Source: Chrysogorgia sp. JL179-B06
Taxonomy: Eukaryota; Cnidaria; Anthozoa; Scleralcyonacea; Chrysogorgiidae
DNA length: 64,000 nucleotides
Assembly: GCA_035772405.1 (NCBI GenBank)
Contig: JAYKKM010000144.1
Coordinates: 2,266,501-2,330,500 of the forward strand
Direction of reading: 5' to 3'
The translations under genes and the position numbers were made by a program. Shown here piece by piece: positions 55,001 through 62,235 of the stretch. How positions within the stretch are numbered: the stretch's first letter is position 1; each line of letters begins with the position of its first letter. The notes below the pieces were generated by a model. That model ran no database searches. It saw only the letters and a list, made by a program, of their open reading frames with translations, and had not been told where the DNA came from.

Positions 55001-58000
55001 GGCGTAGCATTGAGAATCTGACGTCATAAACAATATTACCTTTTGAAATTGCGGGCTCACTTGGAACACGTTTTTAGTATTGGCGGCCTAAATAATAGTG
55101 ATTTCAGAGCTCAAAATACTTACTTCAAAATACCATTTTTTAGTTGTTTTTTTTACATCGATGATCACTTTCGACCCTGAAATACTATTCTATGCTAAAG
55201 AAAATCTAAAAGACGGGGGTGAATTTTCATCGTAGTGCCACTTTAAGAGTTACTGTCCATGTGACCCAACGTTTCTAAGGTGGTTTATTACCAGAAGCTT
55301 ATTTGCGTTGTGTTAATAGATTACGTCATCATCGGTTCTATGAGAGAATAAATAGGGATCCTAACTTTACAACGATCACCCCTGATAAAGACACTAGATT
55401 GGAGTGTCGAAACGTTGGGTCATGGATAGTAACTTTTAAATTTACGTTCAAAAAACTTTTTAAACGTTTTAAGACGTCGCTTGAAGAGATCTAGAATTTT
55501 AAAACAACACACTTCCCTTTTATACGTGCAATAGTTTTAAAAAGGTGTAATATTTTATTTCAACAGCTGTCTGCTCTTAATAACAACTACAAACATATTC
55601 AACTTCCCATCTGTCGGGATTACAAGGCTGGCAACTGTCGAAGGGATCCGTGCAAATATATTCATCTAGATAACCGTGAGTTAACTGTATTAATAAGGAC
55701 TTTAAGATCTATACGACGAGGCAACCTCGACGACGCTGCCTTCAAAACATACAATTATTTATGCGAAACAAAGAGAATGAATAATTTGTCGTACCAACAT
55801 TATTCTCAACATCGTCCTCGTTCTGTTTACAACGCAACTCTGAGCATTTTCACGTCTTCAGGACGACGTGAACTCGCTGAGAGCTGTTCCTTCATGTTGA
55901 CTTCAGCTCACACTACAATCGTTTTAGCAGAACTGGAGCGTTTTGGAGGTCATAAAACAAGCTTCAAACCTCATATACGGTAGTCAATTTACGATGGCTT
56001 TTTCAAATGCTTAAATTCACACTGCTTGTTAAGGTTGGGACACACGAGACGACAAATCGCGGGGCGTGTCTCGGGGACATTTCCCTTGTTGAGGACACAC
56101 GAAGCGACAAGTCGCGGGGGCATGTCGCGGGGACATTTCCCTTGTTGAGGACACACGAGGGGACATGTCAGAAAAGGAAAATAAAATAACGTTATGTGAT
56201 TGGTTTATTTTAATTTTGTCCCGGGGACTAGTTGCACGAGCTGTTCATACGATGGGACAAGTCACGGGGACATACTTTTGTCACCGCGACATGTCGCACG
56301 AATTAAAATCATTTTGAATACATGCAACATGTTTCGGGGACAAAATTTTGTCCCCGCGACAAAGTTTTGCCTAGTACACACGACGGGATTTGTCCCTGCA
56401 ACATGTCCCCGGGATTTGTCCCTGCAACATGTCCCCGGGATTTGTCCCTGCAACATGTCCCCGGGATTTGTCCCTGCAACATGTCCCCGGGATTTGTCCC
56501 TGCAACATGTCCCCGGGATTTGTCCCTGCAACATGTCCGCGGGATTTGTCCCTGCAACATGTCCGCGGGATTTGTCCCTGCAACATGTCCCCGGGATTTG
56601 TCGCCTCGTGTGTCCCAACCTTTAAAGTTTTGAGGGCCGCGTCGTCGAGGTTGCGGCGTCGTACTGTAGATCTTATGTAGACGACAGAGAAGAACTGTCA
56701 AAATATCTAAACAGAGGAAATGTGTGATAATACAAGCACAATTTATATTTGCAAACTATGATCTTTAAAGTTTTAACAAGTTTTAAAATCGTTTATTAAC
56801 TAACAAATAACTGAACAAAACATTAAAGTATATAAATAAACAATAAAGTGTTTAAAAGAACTTTAAATAAACTAAGATACTGATTCTATAATATCAAGTG
56901 CTTTGGTTAGTTCAACAATCAAAATAGAATATTTAAGATATTTCGTTTAAACAGAACATTCCAAATCTATCCATTTTCTTTCGAAACTTCAACGTTTTCA
57001 ATTATGAAATATTTATTAAAGTGCCTATCTCACGTTCGGGATTTTACATATTCGTAATATTTTGGTCTTCCTGAGCAAAATCATATGTATTGTCAGCCGA
57101 AAATTTAATCTTCATGGAGTTTTTCGCTGTCAAATTTACCGGATGTGATGTCACAAGACATTCCAAACCTCTTGTGACATCACATCCGGTAACTTTGATA
57201 ACGAAAAAGTCCATGAAGATGAAATTTTCGGCTGACAATATATACTGTATTTAAGAAATAAAAAACGTGTCACGTGTGATTATCGAGTTATAATGGCACG
57301 AGAGATGCGTGTAAAACACGAGGCGATAGCCGAGTGTTTTACTAGCTTCTCGAGTGCCATTATAACTCGATAATCACACAAGACAAAGTTTTTTATTTCT
57401 TTTATAAAAGAACACCATTATTATTAACAATAAATCCATGGGAAATGTAGTTTTACCTGTTATAAGAGACGTTGTTATGTGCGTTGCTAGGAAGCCTTTA
57501 TTGAAAACACGTTGGCGATTTTAGCGATGAAAATACACTAAACGTTACATTTAAAACATTCTGTTGTGTTAGTACCTTGATTAGCCTTATATCCAGATAT
57601 TCTTTGACTTCCTTTTGTGATTTAAACTACTTAAAATCCGTCAAAAACGACAAAATCTACGCCAAGAAACGCGTCAGCTTATGCTTTATTGAGTTATAAT
57701 GCACGGTTTTTGAGCTCAGTAACCAATCAGATAGCGTGTTCTCGCTCGTTTACTTCCGGTTATTTTATAATATGGTTTTGCTCAGAAAGACCCAAATATT
57801 ACGAATATGTAAAATCCCCAACGTGAGATAGGCACTTTAAAATCTTACGGTACATGTTCACGAGTGTCTTCCTGTATATTATGTAAGTTTTACCGTAATC
57901 CTTGGGTTAACGTCAGAGGTTACAGCTGTACATTTAGACAAAGACAGAAATGAAACATCTCCAGTTTCAGCTTCGAAATGGGTGACCAATCCTGAGGGTG

Positions 58001-60344
58001 ACCAATCCTGAGGGAATCTTGAATTCTGTTTTTCGGTTTACCCTAATACATTCAATTTTTAGTTGTAATACTGTAATTCATATGTATTATAAATTCTAAT
58101 AAATAAATAAAATAAAATCATGCCGTCCTAAAATTCAACTATTTAAAAGTTCATATTTTTTTCACGACATTATTGTTGTCCTATGTGAAGTACTAAGAAA
58201 TCATAATAATAATAATAATAATAATAATAATGTTTACTATTTATATAGCGCAAATTAGCATGTGTATATGATCAAATGCGCTTTACAACATCGATAATTT
58301 ATTCTATTACATTCAGTACCTAGTACCCAGTACCCCAATCAATTAACTTTAGCTATTTATTTTTACAGTTTTTATCATCATTAGTTGTCCTAACTATTTA
58401 TCCTAACCCGCCCTGTCAACTTCCCTATGGGAGGAAACCGGAGAACCCGGAGAAAACCCACGACTTTCGGCAGAGTGTTGACCAACTCTTTCCACGTGCG
58501 ATCAAATGTCCGAGCACAGGATTCGAACTGTTGACCTCAGAGGTGGGAGGCAGTAGCACTGACCACCGAAGCGAAGCCCCTATGGCACACGTATAGTAAA
58601 GCCCCTATGGCACAACTAGTAAAGCCCCTATGGCACAACTAGTAAAGCCCCTATGGCACAGGTAGTAAAGCCCCTATGGCACAAGTAGTAAAGCCCCTAT
58701 GGCACAAGTAGTAAAGCCCCTATGGCACAAGTAGTAAAGCCCCTATGGCACATGTAGTAAAGCCCCTGTGGCACAAGTAGTAAAGCCCCTGTGGCACAAG
58801 TAGTAAAGCCCCTATGGCACAACTAGTAAAGCCCCTATGGCACAAGTAGTAAAGCCCCTATGGCACAAGTAGTAAAGACTTGACTTAGCTGAGGAATCGG
58901 CTTAGCGGTAGAAGGGGACGATTTTGTGTTAGGGTTATTTTTCAAACCTTTACACTAAGCGTCACTCTAATATTAACCCTCATTATTATATGGCTAAGAA
59001 AGATGGCGCACGCTGATTGGTTCGTGAGAGGTCCGGAAAAAAGCGTATTGCCCTCCCGGCGCTGTGAGAGGGCAATACGCCTTTTTCCGGACCGGTAGGT
59101 TTTGGCGGGAAAATTTCTGCGTTGATTTAGATGAAAATAAAAGAGGATTTGAGTATGTTCGTTGAAAAAGTTCGAACAATAACACGTCCTGGAACATTAG
59201 TGGTGCTTTTCTTGAAAGCTGTTTATAAGTGAAGAAAATGAATGCCTAACGACCAGTAACGCGTGTAAACATGAAGCGAAATCAACAAGCTCAGATGTAA
59301 GGTAAACGGCAACATCTGAAGACAAACACGACGTTAAAAACAGAGAACAAAATGAACCAAAAGCCATATAATAAATGTCTTATTAACCTCGTATGCTTGG
59401 TCTGTACGGTAAAGTATTTGCCTTCGGTTTTTTCGCACAGACCTCGCGCCTTCGTCGCTCGGTGTGTATGAAAACCTCAGGCAAATACTTTCCTGTACCT
59501 TTATACTAACCTTCACTAACCCTCTAATAACTAGTTTTCAGTCTTTCCGCGGATACCTTATTTTAAAGTCTACTTTCTAGTTTTTGAATTGAAACGAAAG
59601 GTTGCTAAAAAGTTTTTAAAAAGTTAAAAAATGTAAAAATTTGATCTTTTAAGACATCATTAATGAATATTTTTGTCGCTTTTGCTTACATAATTCAATC
59701 GCATTAACAGCTGAGAGTGATTTTTGCGGAAGAGGCATTTTTGTAAATAACAAATTTTTGTAAATAACAAAACTGGTTTGGAATGCCTCTTGTGACATCA
59801 CATGCGGTAACTTTAACAGCGAAAATCTCCATGTACATGTAGATGAAATGTTCGGCTGACATGACAGCTGTTGTTGTCTAGCGGTTACCACACATGTCTA
59901 TGAGCTGGGTCGGACTTCCACTCAGGATCTTAAAAATAATTGAGGAGAAAGTGCTGCATCAGCAAATGGTAAGTCTTTCGGGTCTTCTCGGATAACGACC
60001 TTAAATCGTAGCCCTCGGAACCCCTATCAATTGGGCTTCTAGCCTGTTGGGGTATTCCGTTCACCTAAAAGGATGATAAATCTACTAAACTAAACTAATA
60101 TGATTTTCCTCAGGAAGTGACCCAAATATTACGGATATGTAAAATCCCCAAACGTGAGATAGGCACTTTAATATTACCATGCCAACCTTATTAGGTATAT
60201 TTCTTTTGTTTTTTAGGAAATGTAGAAGTGGTGGATGGTAAAGTTACAATTTGTTTAGATGCAACGAAAGGAAAGTGTCAACGAACAGAATGTAAATACC
60301 ATCATCTTTCTCAAACATCAGATAATAAAACAGATGGACGATAG
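24807..60344 (+). CDS. mbl: Muscleblind/MBNL-family splicing regulator, 8 exons, six CCCH fingers
   Basis: RNA-binding alternative-splicing factor, recognising YGCY motifs through paired CCCH fingers. Joining 24807-25025, 29247-29396, 31351-31491, 40204-40431, 51689-51923, 53864-53934, 55567-55675 and 60217-60344 gives 426 codons; every junction has AG/GT and all phases agree (0,0,0,0,1,0,1). Fingers: 1 C33-x7-C41-x6-C48-x3-H52; 2 C68-x7-C76-x4-C81-x3-H85; 3 C172-x7-C180-x6-C187-x3-H191; 4 C208-x7-C216-x4-C221-x3-H225; 5 C364-x7-C372-x4-C377-x3-H381; 6 C397-x7-C405-x4-C410-x3-H414. The first four follow the vertebrate MBNL pattern. The third pair is additional and its first finger has x4, not x6, spacing. 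Linker 2 is Thr/Pro/Gln rich. Minor or non-coding exons may be missing. Confidence 0.93.
25352..26819. mobile_element. Non-autonomous hAT-like element
   Basis: Terminal inverted repeats begin CCAGACTGGAAAGTT; about 40 bp are similar at both ends, including CGCCGAAGAT. The flanks AACAGTAG (25344-25351) and TACAGTAG (26820-26827) agree at 7 of 8 positions, consistent with an 8-bp target duplication. No transposase frame. Confidence 0.75.
27099..27848. mobile_element. CAAGCCTGG-ended element with internal minisatellite (copy 1)
   Basis: Starts CAAGCCTGGAAATAATTA and ends CCAGGCTTG, giving short inverted termini. About 27235-27640 is an irregular array of a roughly 20-bp unit, CTTAGCGCAATGTCTC with variants. 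A second copy lies at 46839-47366. Non-coding. Confidence 0.65.
29247..29396 (+). CDS. mbl: muscleblind exon 2 (end of finger 2, linker 1)
   Basis: 50 codons between TTCTTCCAG and GTAAGT, phase 0 at both ends. Reads [20 protein letters not shown], completing finger 2, then a Gln-rich linker ([13 protein letters not shown]), as in vertebrate MBNL after ZnF2. Confidence 0.93.
29525..30170. mobile_element. Inverted-repeat element ending CAGGGCTCGA
   Basis: Starts CAGGGCTCGATA and ends TCGAGCCCTG; near both ends are repeated CGGACAAAATGTCCG palindromes. hAT-like termini, but no convincing 8-bp target duplication, because the right end abuts the next element. Confidence 0.6.
30169..30760. mobile_element. 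Non-autonomous DNA element with about 40-bp TIRs
   Basis: TIR TGTGACACCATGGATAGTAA, continuing through AATAGACTGGATAGGAAACT, is inverted at the right end. An inner inverted segment (AAAACCTAGTTG...) extends the fold. No coding sequence. Confidence 0.8.
31351..31491 (+). CDS. mbl: muscleblind exon 3 (linker 1)
   Basis: 47 codons between TTATTTTCAG and GTACAG, phase 0. Low-complexity linker rich in Pro, Val, Thr and Ser ([20 protein letters not shown]), ending [12 protein letters not shown], which runs directly into VCQDYIKG of exon 4 to recreate the E-V-C start of finger 3. Confidence 0.88.
31563..32119. mobile_element. Probable non-autonomous element rich in CGGGCTAGCCCGG palindromes
   Basis: AATTACAT followed by AAACGGGCTAGCCCGG on the left is mirrored by CCGGGCTAGCCCGC... 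and ATGTAATT on the right. Boundaries are approximate; non-coding. Confidence 0.45.
32275..32330 (-). ncRNA. Hammerhead-like motif, diverged
   Basis: Reverse strand: CTGATGA (32324-32318), A, GACAA...GTGTT stem, GAAAC (32297-32293), then ATTGGGTCATGG. Same layout as the 55378 copy, with which it shares the flank ending in AGTAACTTTT. Confidence 0.35.
33263..34719 (-). pseudogene. LINE ORF2 5' part: APE-type endonuclease, RT missing
   Basis: A 526-codon open frame on the minus strand (33139-34719), LINE-like down to about 33263. Endonuclease motifs: [32 protein letters not shown] and [11 protein letters not shown] linker follows ([13 protein letters not shown]) as is usual before RT, but the frame then runs into unrelated sequence near 33263 and no RT follows. 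The endonuclease frame itself is unbroken, so the loss of the 3' part is by deletion or replacement, opposite to the usual 5' truncation of LINEs. Confidence 0.85.
34876..34935 (+). ncRNA. Hammerhead-ribozyme-like motif (Penelope-like element type)
   Basis: CTGATGA (34882-34888), then A, a stem GGGC-TCC-GCTC, then GAAAC: the core order of a type I hammerhead as known from Penelope-like elements. One extra A follows CTGATGA compared with the canonical core, so activity is uncertain. Related motifs occur at 32275, 53550, 53603 and 55378. Confidence 0.4.
35590..37911. mobile_element. Inverted-repeat element interrupted by a TTAA-flanked element
   Basis: Outer termini ATGTACCATTCAATTCC and its inverse, continuing through CAACTGCGATCATCCCCCC. 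The interior beyond the nested insertion carries repeated GG(C/A)ATTTGAC stretches. No coding capacity. Confidence 0.7.
35798..37450. mobile_element. Nested TTAA-flanked element (piggyBac-like MITE)
   Basis: Exact 18-bp TIR GGGGGGAGTTCACCTAAA, flanked by TTAA at 35794-35797 and 37451-37454, which fits piggyBac-type TTAA target duplication. The 1.65-kb interior has no transposase. Confidence 0.75.
38096..39357. mobile_element. Foldback element disrupted by a hAT insertion
   Basis: TIR CATTACCAGAAATTAACGA. The arms pair for well over 100 bp (38096-38193 plus 38718-38800 against about 39178-39357) once the inner element is removed. Non-coding. Confidence 0.75.
38194..38709. mobile_element. Non-autonomous hAT element with perfect 8-bp TSD
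   Basis: TIR TAGGGATGCACC at both ends, inner repeats of GGTTCCGGCCGG, and identical 8-bp flanks GTTACATA at 38186-38193 and 38710-38717. 516 bp, no transposase. Confidence 0.9.
39907..39933 (+). CDS. Possible alternative first exon of muscleblind
   Basis: ATG in a good context (CAAAAATGGCG) opens MASHGKSQQ and is followed immediately by GTAAGC. The phase is 0 and matches exon 4, 270 bp downstream, so splicing would yield a short isoform beginning with finger 3. No transcript evidence; chance occurrence is possible. Confidence 0.3.
40204..40431 (+). CDS. mbl: muscleblind exon 4 (fingers 3 and 4)
   Basis: 76 codons between CTCTTACAG and GTAAGT, phase 0. [20 protein letters not shown] gives finger 3 and [20 protein letters not shown] finger 4, followed by [19 protein letters not shown]. 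Finger 3 has an additional Cys185 between its second and third ligands and lacks the usual R/K-F before the last His, so its RNA contact may be altered. The last 50 nt and the donor are repeated many times downstream. Confidence 0.93.
40398..41520 (+). repeat. Tandem array of exon 4 3'-end plus 5' splice site
   Basis: About ten to eleven imperfect copies of a 75-85-bp unit running from TGTCATTTACAAA(A/G)TAAAC through the coding end of exon 4 to the donor GTAAGTACATAAGA. The second copy (to about 40515) is identical to the exon over its coding part; later copies share ...CCACTAAGTATT before GTAAGTA, and one copy is internally deleted. A LINE fragment interrupts the array after copy 2. Confidence 0.9.
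40560..40866 (-). pseudogene. LINE ORF2 C-terminal fragment
   Basis: On the minus strand it reads [20 protein letters not shown], then [20 protein letters not shown], the typical end of a CR1/L2-type ORF2, followed by the 3' tail with (AAT)n (about 40527-40548 on plus). A second copy of the tail is at 42117-42300. Confidence 0.8.
41538..41725. repeat. Dispersed repeat, inverted relative to 50060-50262
   Basis: ACAAGCTACTTCCGGTGAAA and following sequence, including GGCTGAGACACGTCA, reappear inverted at 50060-50262 in the same intron. Both are probably members of one MITE or SINE family; boundaries are uncertain. Confidence 0.6.
43378..43717. mobile_element. TTAA-flanked MITE
   Basis: TTAA followed by AGGGTATGACAATAAAAA, with the inverse at the right before TTAA (43714-43717); related to the 61735-62235 element (AGGGAAATGGCAATAAAAA). 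Non-coding. Confidence 0.65.
44407..44556. repeat. 150-bp palindrome
   Basis: TAATATATGAAACAC... folds onto ...GTGTTTCATATTA; inner arms GGATATCCAAACACC / GGTGTTTGGATATCC. Probably a foldback element. Confidence 0.7.
44762..46806 (+). repeat. TGCT-rich satellite array in muscleblind intron 4
   Basis: About 60 copies of a 33- or 37-bp unit, ACAGTAGTTAAATGCTTTAA followed by ATGCTCTAACTTGTCAT or the short form ATGCTCTTGTCAT. Most units have two TGCT motifs 9 nt apart. Variant units (TCATATAGTACAGTAG at 45337, 45836 and 46584) show a higher-order period of about 499 bp and a block of about 748 bp, meaning segments were copied as multi-unit blocks. Open frames across it are repeat artefacts. Confidence 0.95.
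46839..47366. mobile_element. CAAGCCTGG-ended element (copy 2)
   Basis: Same ends and same internal CTTAGCGTAACGTCTC-type minisatellite as 27099-27848, shortened. It begins about 32 bp after the TGCT satellite ends. Confidence 0.65.
49022..49652. mobile_element. Repeat family A copy 1 with palindromic left end
   Basis: From about 49090 to 49652 it matches the 54673 copy (ATCGATATTTTTATG, GAATCTGGAGTTGTTA, ...ATCGTAGTGCCACTTTAA). The left end is extended into a palindrome (49022-49160) by an inverted partial copy. Confidence 0.7.
50060..50262. repeat. Dispersed repeat, inverted copy of 41538-41725
   Basis: See the 41538 copy. It includes CAGCCAATCAGAGCATGCAA and GGTCCGGTCCATTTCGGG; apparent open frames here are not supported. 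Confidence 0.6.
51689..51923 (+). CDS. mbl: muscleblind exon 5 (linker 2 with coding minisatellite)
   Basis: 235 nt between TTTTGTTCAG and GTATGT, phase 0 to 1. [20 protein letters not shown] parallels the KRPALEK region after ZnF4 of vertebrate MBNL. Then seven 15-bp units (51785-51889) encode FQ(P/S)T(T/A) repeats. All units keep frame and amino-acid changes are conservative. Ends [10 protein letters not shown]. Confidence 0.9.
51944..52100. mobile_element. Hairpin element (copy 1), second copy at 57251-57410
   Basis: AAAAACGTGTCGCGTGTGAT with an inverted right end; inner inverted arms around GAGTTATA(A/G)TG(G/A)CAC and a hairpin GTAAAACACGAGGCGATAGC. It starts 20 bp after the exon 5 donor. 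Confidence 0.7.
52844..53250. mobile_element. Inverted-repeat element with about 72-bp internal tandem repeats
   Basis: Ends AAGCCTGGTTCACACGCGAG and its inverse (CGCTCGTGTGAACCAGACTT). Internal units GTCAAGCCTGCGACATAAAG... repeat three times (52910-53096). Confidence 0.7.
53300..53518. mobile_element. mariner-like MITE
   Basis: Roughly 40-bp TIRs starting TACAGAGTGTCCCAAAAAAA, flanked by TA, typical of Tc1/mariner derivatives. 219 bp, non-coding. Confidence 0.85.
53550..53645. ncRNA. Inverted pair of hammerhead-like motifs
   Basis: On the minus strand (53602-53550): CTGATGA, A, GGGC-TCC-GCTC, GAAACG, loop, CGTC, then ACTAA; stem I could pair at four of five positions with TTACT before the core. 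The plus-strand copy (about 53605-53645) keeps GGGC...GAAACGTC...CGTC but has lost CTG of the core. Head-to-head arrangement; Penelope-like origin inferred. Confidence 0.4.
53864..53934 (+). CDS. mbl: muscleblind exon 6 (linker 2)
   Basis: 71 nt between CTTTCTTTAG and GTACAG, phase 1 to 0. Reads (S-T-)[20 protein letters not shown], then QLQQ. Low complexity; it is accepted because phase and splice sites fit and composition continues exon 5. Could be a cassette exon, although skipping it would shift the frame. Confidence 0.8.
53935..55566 (+). other. muscleblind intron 6
   Basis: 1.6 kb with repeat family A copy 2 (54673-55246), a hammerhead-like remnant at about 55378-55430 (CTGATAA core variant, GACAC/GTGTC stem, GAAAC) and unassigned AT-rich sequence. 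Confidence 0.8.
54673..55246. mobile_element. Repeat family A copy 2
   Basis: Ends AAAGTGCCACTACGAT and its inverse; 574 bp; shares its interior with the copies at 49090-49652 and, inverted, 61165-61730. Non-autonomous. Confidence 0.8.
55567..55675 (+). CDS. mbl: muscleblind exon 7 (finger 5)
   Basis: 109 nt between TATTTCAACAG and GTGAGT, phase 0 to 1. [20 protein letters not shown] followed by H gives a complete CX7CX4CX3H finger with basic residues as in MBNL RNA-contact surfaces. Confidence 0.92.
56033..56621. mobile_element. TTAA-flanked element with 26-bp minisatellite
   Basis: GGTTGGGACACACGAG at the left is inverted at the right, between TTAA at 56029-56032 and 56622-56625. The interior 56388-56600 holds about eight copies of GGGATTTGTCCCTGCAACAT plus GTCCCC. 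The frames on both strands are repeat artefacts. Confidence 0.75.
57020..57836. mobile_element. TTAA-flanked element with nested hairpin element
   Basis: AGTGCCTATCTCACGTT and its inverse between TTAA at 57016-57019 and 57837-57840. Inner palindrome around GGATGTGATGTCACAAG (57133-57190). The hairpin element at 57251-57410 is inserted in it. Confidence 0.8.
58200..58575 (-). mobile_element. tRNA-derived SINE with LINE-type tail
   Basis: Minus strand: tRNA-like head with B box CAGTTCGAATCC (near 58510-58530), a conserved central domain (GGGTTTTCTCCGGGTTCTCC), then a tail with GCGCTATATAAAT and (ATT)n (about 58203-58230), similar to L2/CR1 3' ends. Probably mobilised by a LINE of that type. 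Confidence 0.75.
58576..58876 (+). repeat. 23-bp minisatellite
   Basis: About 13 copies of AAAGCCCCTATGGCACAAGT plus AGT, highly uniform, starting where the SINE head ends. Confidence 0.9.
60217..60344 (+). CDS. mbl: muscleblind exon 8 (finger 6 and stop)
   Basis: Acceptor TTTTTTAG, phase 1. Reads [20 protein letters not shown], then QRTECKYHH, a complete CX7CX4CX3H finger; a 12-residue polar tail and TAG follow at 60342-60344. It completes the third finger pair with exon 7. Confidence 0.92.
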
Positions 60345-61160
60345 TTATATTCAACCATTGTCATTTACAATTGTTGTATCTAGCCTAGAATATATCTCAA
60401 ATGACATAATTCTCTCTTTGGCGACATGTTAAATATACTAATTATCCTTTGAAGTCCTTAAATATACCTGCATACCACCTTCGGGTGGGCAGGTACTGTG
60501 ATAATAGAAGACAACGGACTACGACTGCTGTAGAAAGTTTAACAGTGGTATTAAATGGTGTTGTATACATTGAAATTTCAAGACACACAATCGCACGGCT
60601 CTTAAATTTGTTGAATTAGAAACACTTGTTTTATCTATGTTAGTCGCGAGAATAAGGTTTAGCTTCTGTAGTGACTCAGGTTCCGCGTTATCTTTCTACG
60701 TTGTCAACAGAGTTACGACGGCACGATAATTACTCTTGGGACAGTCATTTGTAAAAGCTCTTTGTACTGTATATGACATAAAATTCTACGTTGCCGTCGT
60801 CGTAGTGTTTTCTTAAATATGTCATTGTGAAATAACATCTTGTAACATAATTTTGAAAAACAAAATCCAACCACGTGGTATTACTCTCTTCTCCATCTTT
60901 ATAATTAATTTTAATTTCCCAAATTTATAAATACCCAATGTTATGATATTAGCATGGTTCATTTACAGACACCTCGCCCGGACGCAACCTATGTAAATTG
61001 TCATTAAGCCCGTTTTCCACTTCACCAAATAGCACTTTGTCGAGATGACGTCAGTACCCATGTTTGTCGCAGTTATAAAATATCTCATTTGCAATCATTT
61101 CTGAGTCAAATTTGGTTTGTTTGTCCGCATTTTGAGCTATTAATAGCTATTAATAGCAAC
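60345..61160 (+). other. muscleblind 3' UTR / downstream region
   Basis: About 0.8 kb of AT-rich sequence without repeats I can identify. No canonical AATAAA close to the stop; an ATTAAA lies near 60549. The transcript end cannot be placed. Confidence 0.35.
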
Positions 61161-61164
61161 TTAA

Positions 61165-61730
61165 AGTGGCACTACGATGAAAATTGATCCCCGTCTTTTA
61201 GATTTTCTTTAGCATAGAATAGTATTTCAGGGTCGAAAGTGATCATCGATGTAAAAAAAAAGAAGTTATTTTGAAGTAAGTATTTTGAGCTCTGAAATCA
61301 CTATTATTTAGGCCACATTACTAAAAACGTGTTCCAAGTGAGCCCGCAATTTCAAAAGGTAATATTATTTGTGACGTCAGATTCTCAATGCTACGCCTGA
61401 ATTTCGGTCGAGGTTATTTGTTTTCTTGTTTTCTTCGAGAAGTAGATGAAATGTTCAGCCTTTCAGATGAAGAATTTGAATAAACGACTTTGATTTACTT
61501 GAAGAATTAGCCATGTGGAGTCTTCGCGTTGAGAATTTGACGTCACTTCGTTACGCTGGTCAGGAACATGAACGATTAATGGCGGACATAACAACTCCAG
61601 ATTCGGAGTCAGAAAAATAATACTTGCCATCGTCTAATCGCAAAACGGTTTCGACCAAGTAATATTTAGCAGCTCTGCTTTATAAATACGTAAAAATATC
61701 GATAGGTAAAAATTTGATCGTAGTGGCACT
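61165..61730. mobile_element. Repeat family A copy 3 (inverted)
   Basis: AGTGGCACTACGATGAAAA and inverse between TTAA at 61161-61164 and 61731-61734; the interior is the reverse complement of the 54673 copy. Confidence 0.8.
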
Positions 61731-61734
61731 TTAA

Positions 61735-62235
61735 AGGGAAATGGCAATAAAAAATTGTTTTGTCTCATTTGAAAGAACATTTAAAATAATATATGAAGAC
61801 CTTTTAAAATTTCCCCGTAACTTCCTTAATTTTTGAAATATGTGTGAACAAAAATATCTGCAATCCGCCATCTTGTTTTATAATTAGATCTAATTAGGAC
61901 GTCAAAACCTGGGTAAACATTGTAAAAGTTGTAAATAATTGCCCAAATATCAGTGGAATGCGTTCAAATGGATTGCTAGTTCACTTAAAAGTATACAACA
62001 CCCAAAACAACTACGATTTAGCATCTATAATGACTCGATAATTGCTGATATAAAAAACATTTCTTGGTTATGCATATCCAAGATGGCGGAATGTTCAATG
62101 TTCTTTGTTAAAAAGAAGTGAAATATTTACAGAACCAAGAACGATATGGAAAATCTGTAAAAGGTCTTCATATATCATTTTTAATGTTCTTTCAAATGAG
62201 ACAAAAAATAAAAAAATTTTTATTGCCATTTCCCT
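61735..62235. mobile_element. TTAA-flanked element abutting family A copy 3
   Basis: AGGGAAATGGCAATAAAAA and inverse; TIRs of about 75 bp including TGTCTCATTTGAAAGAACAT. Its left TTAA (61731-61734) is also the right TTAA of the neighbouring element. Confidence 0.8.

Larger units (their letters stand above)
55676..60216 (+). other. muscleblind intron 7
   Basis: 4.5 kb: element 56033-56621 with minisatellite, TTAA element 57020-57836 with nested hairpin 57251-57410, SINE 58200-58575, 23-bp minisatellite 58576-58876, a GC-rich palindrome at 59032-59092, and a decayed relative of the 57020 element at about 59775-60172. A coding-looking stretch directly after exon 7 (55677-55983) is noted under rejected items. 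Confidence 0.8.

Noticed and set aside
55677..55983. Coding-looking sequence directly after muscleblind exon 7
   Set aside because: Reads plausibly in one frame ([22 protein letters not shown]) but lies downstream of a good donor and has no acceptor or family match. The exon 7-8 junction preserves phase and completes the finger pair, so this is treated as intron, with an unidentified retroelement or gene fragment possible.
56200..56701. Overlapping frames with [11 protein letters not shown] or [13 protein letters not shown] repeats on both strands
   Set aside because: Products of the 26-bp minisatellite in a TTAA-flanked element, open in several frames at once.
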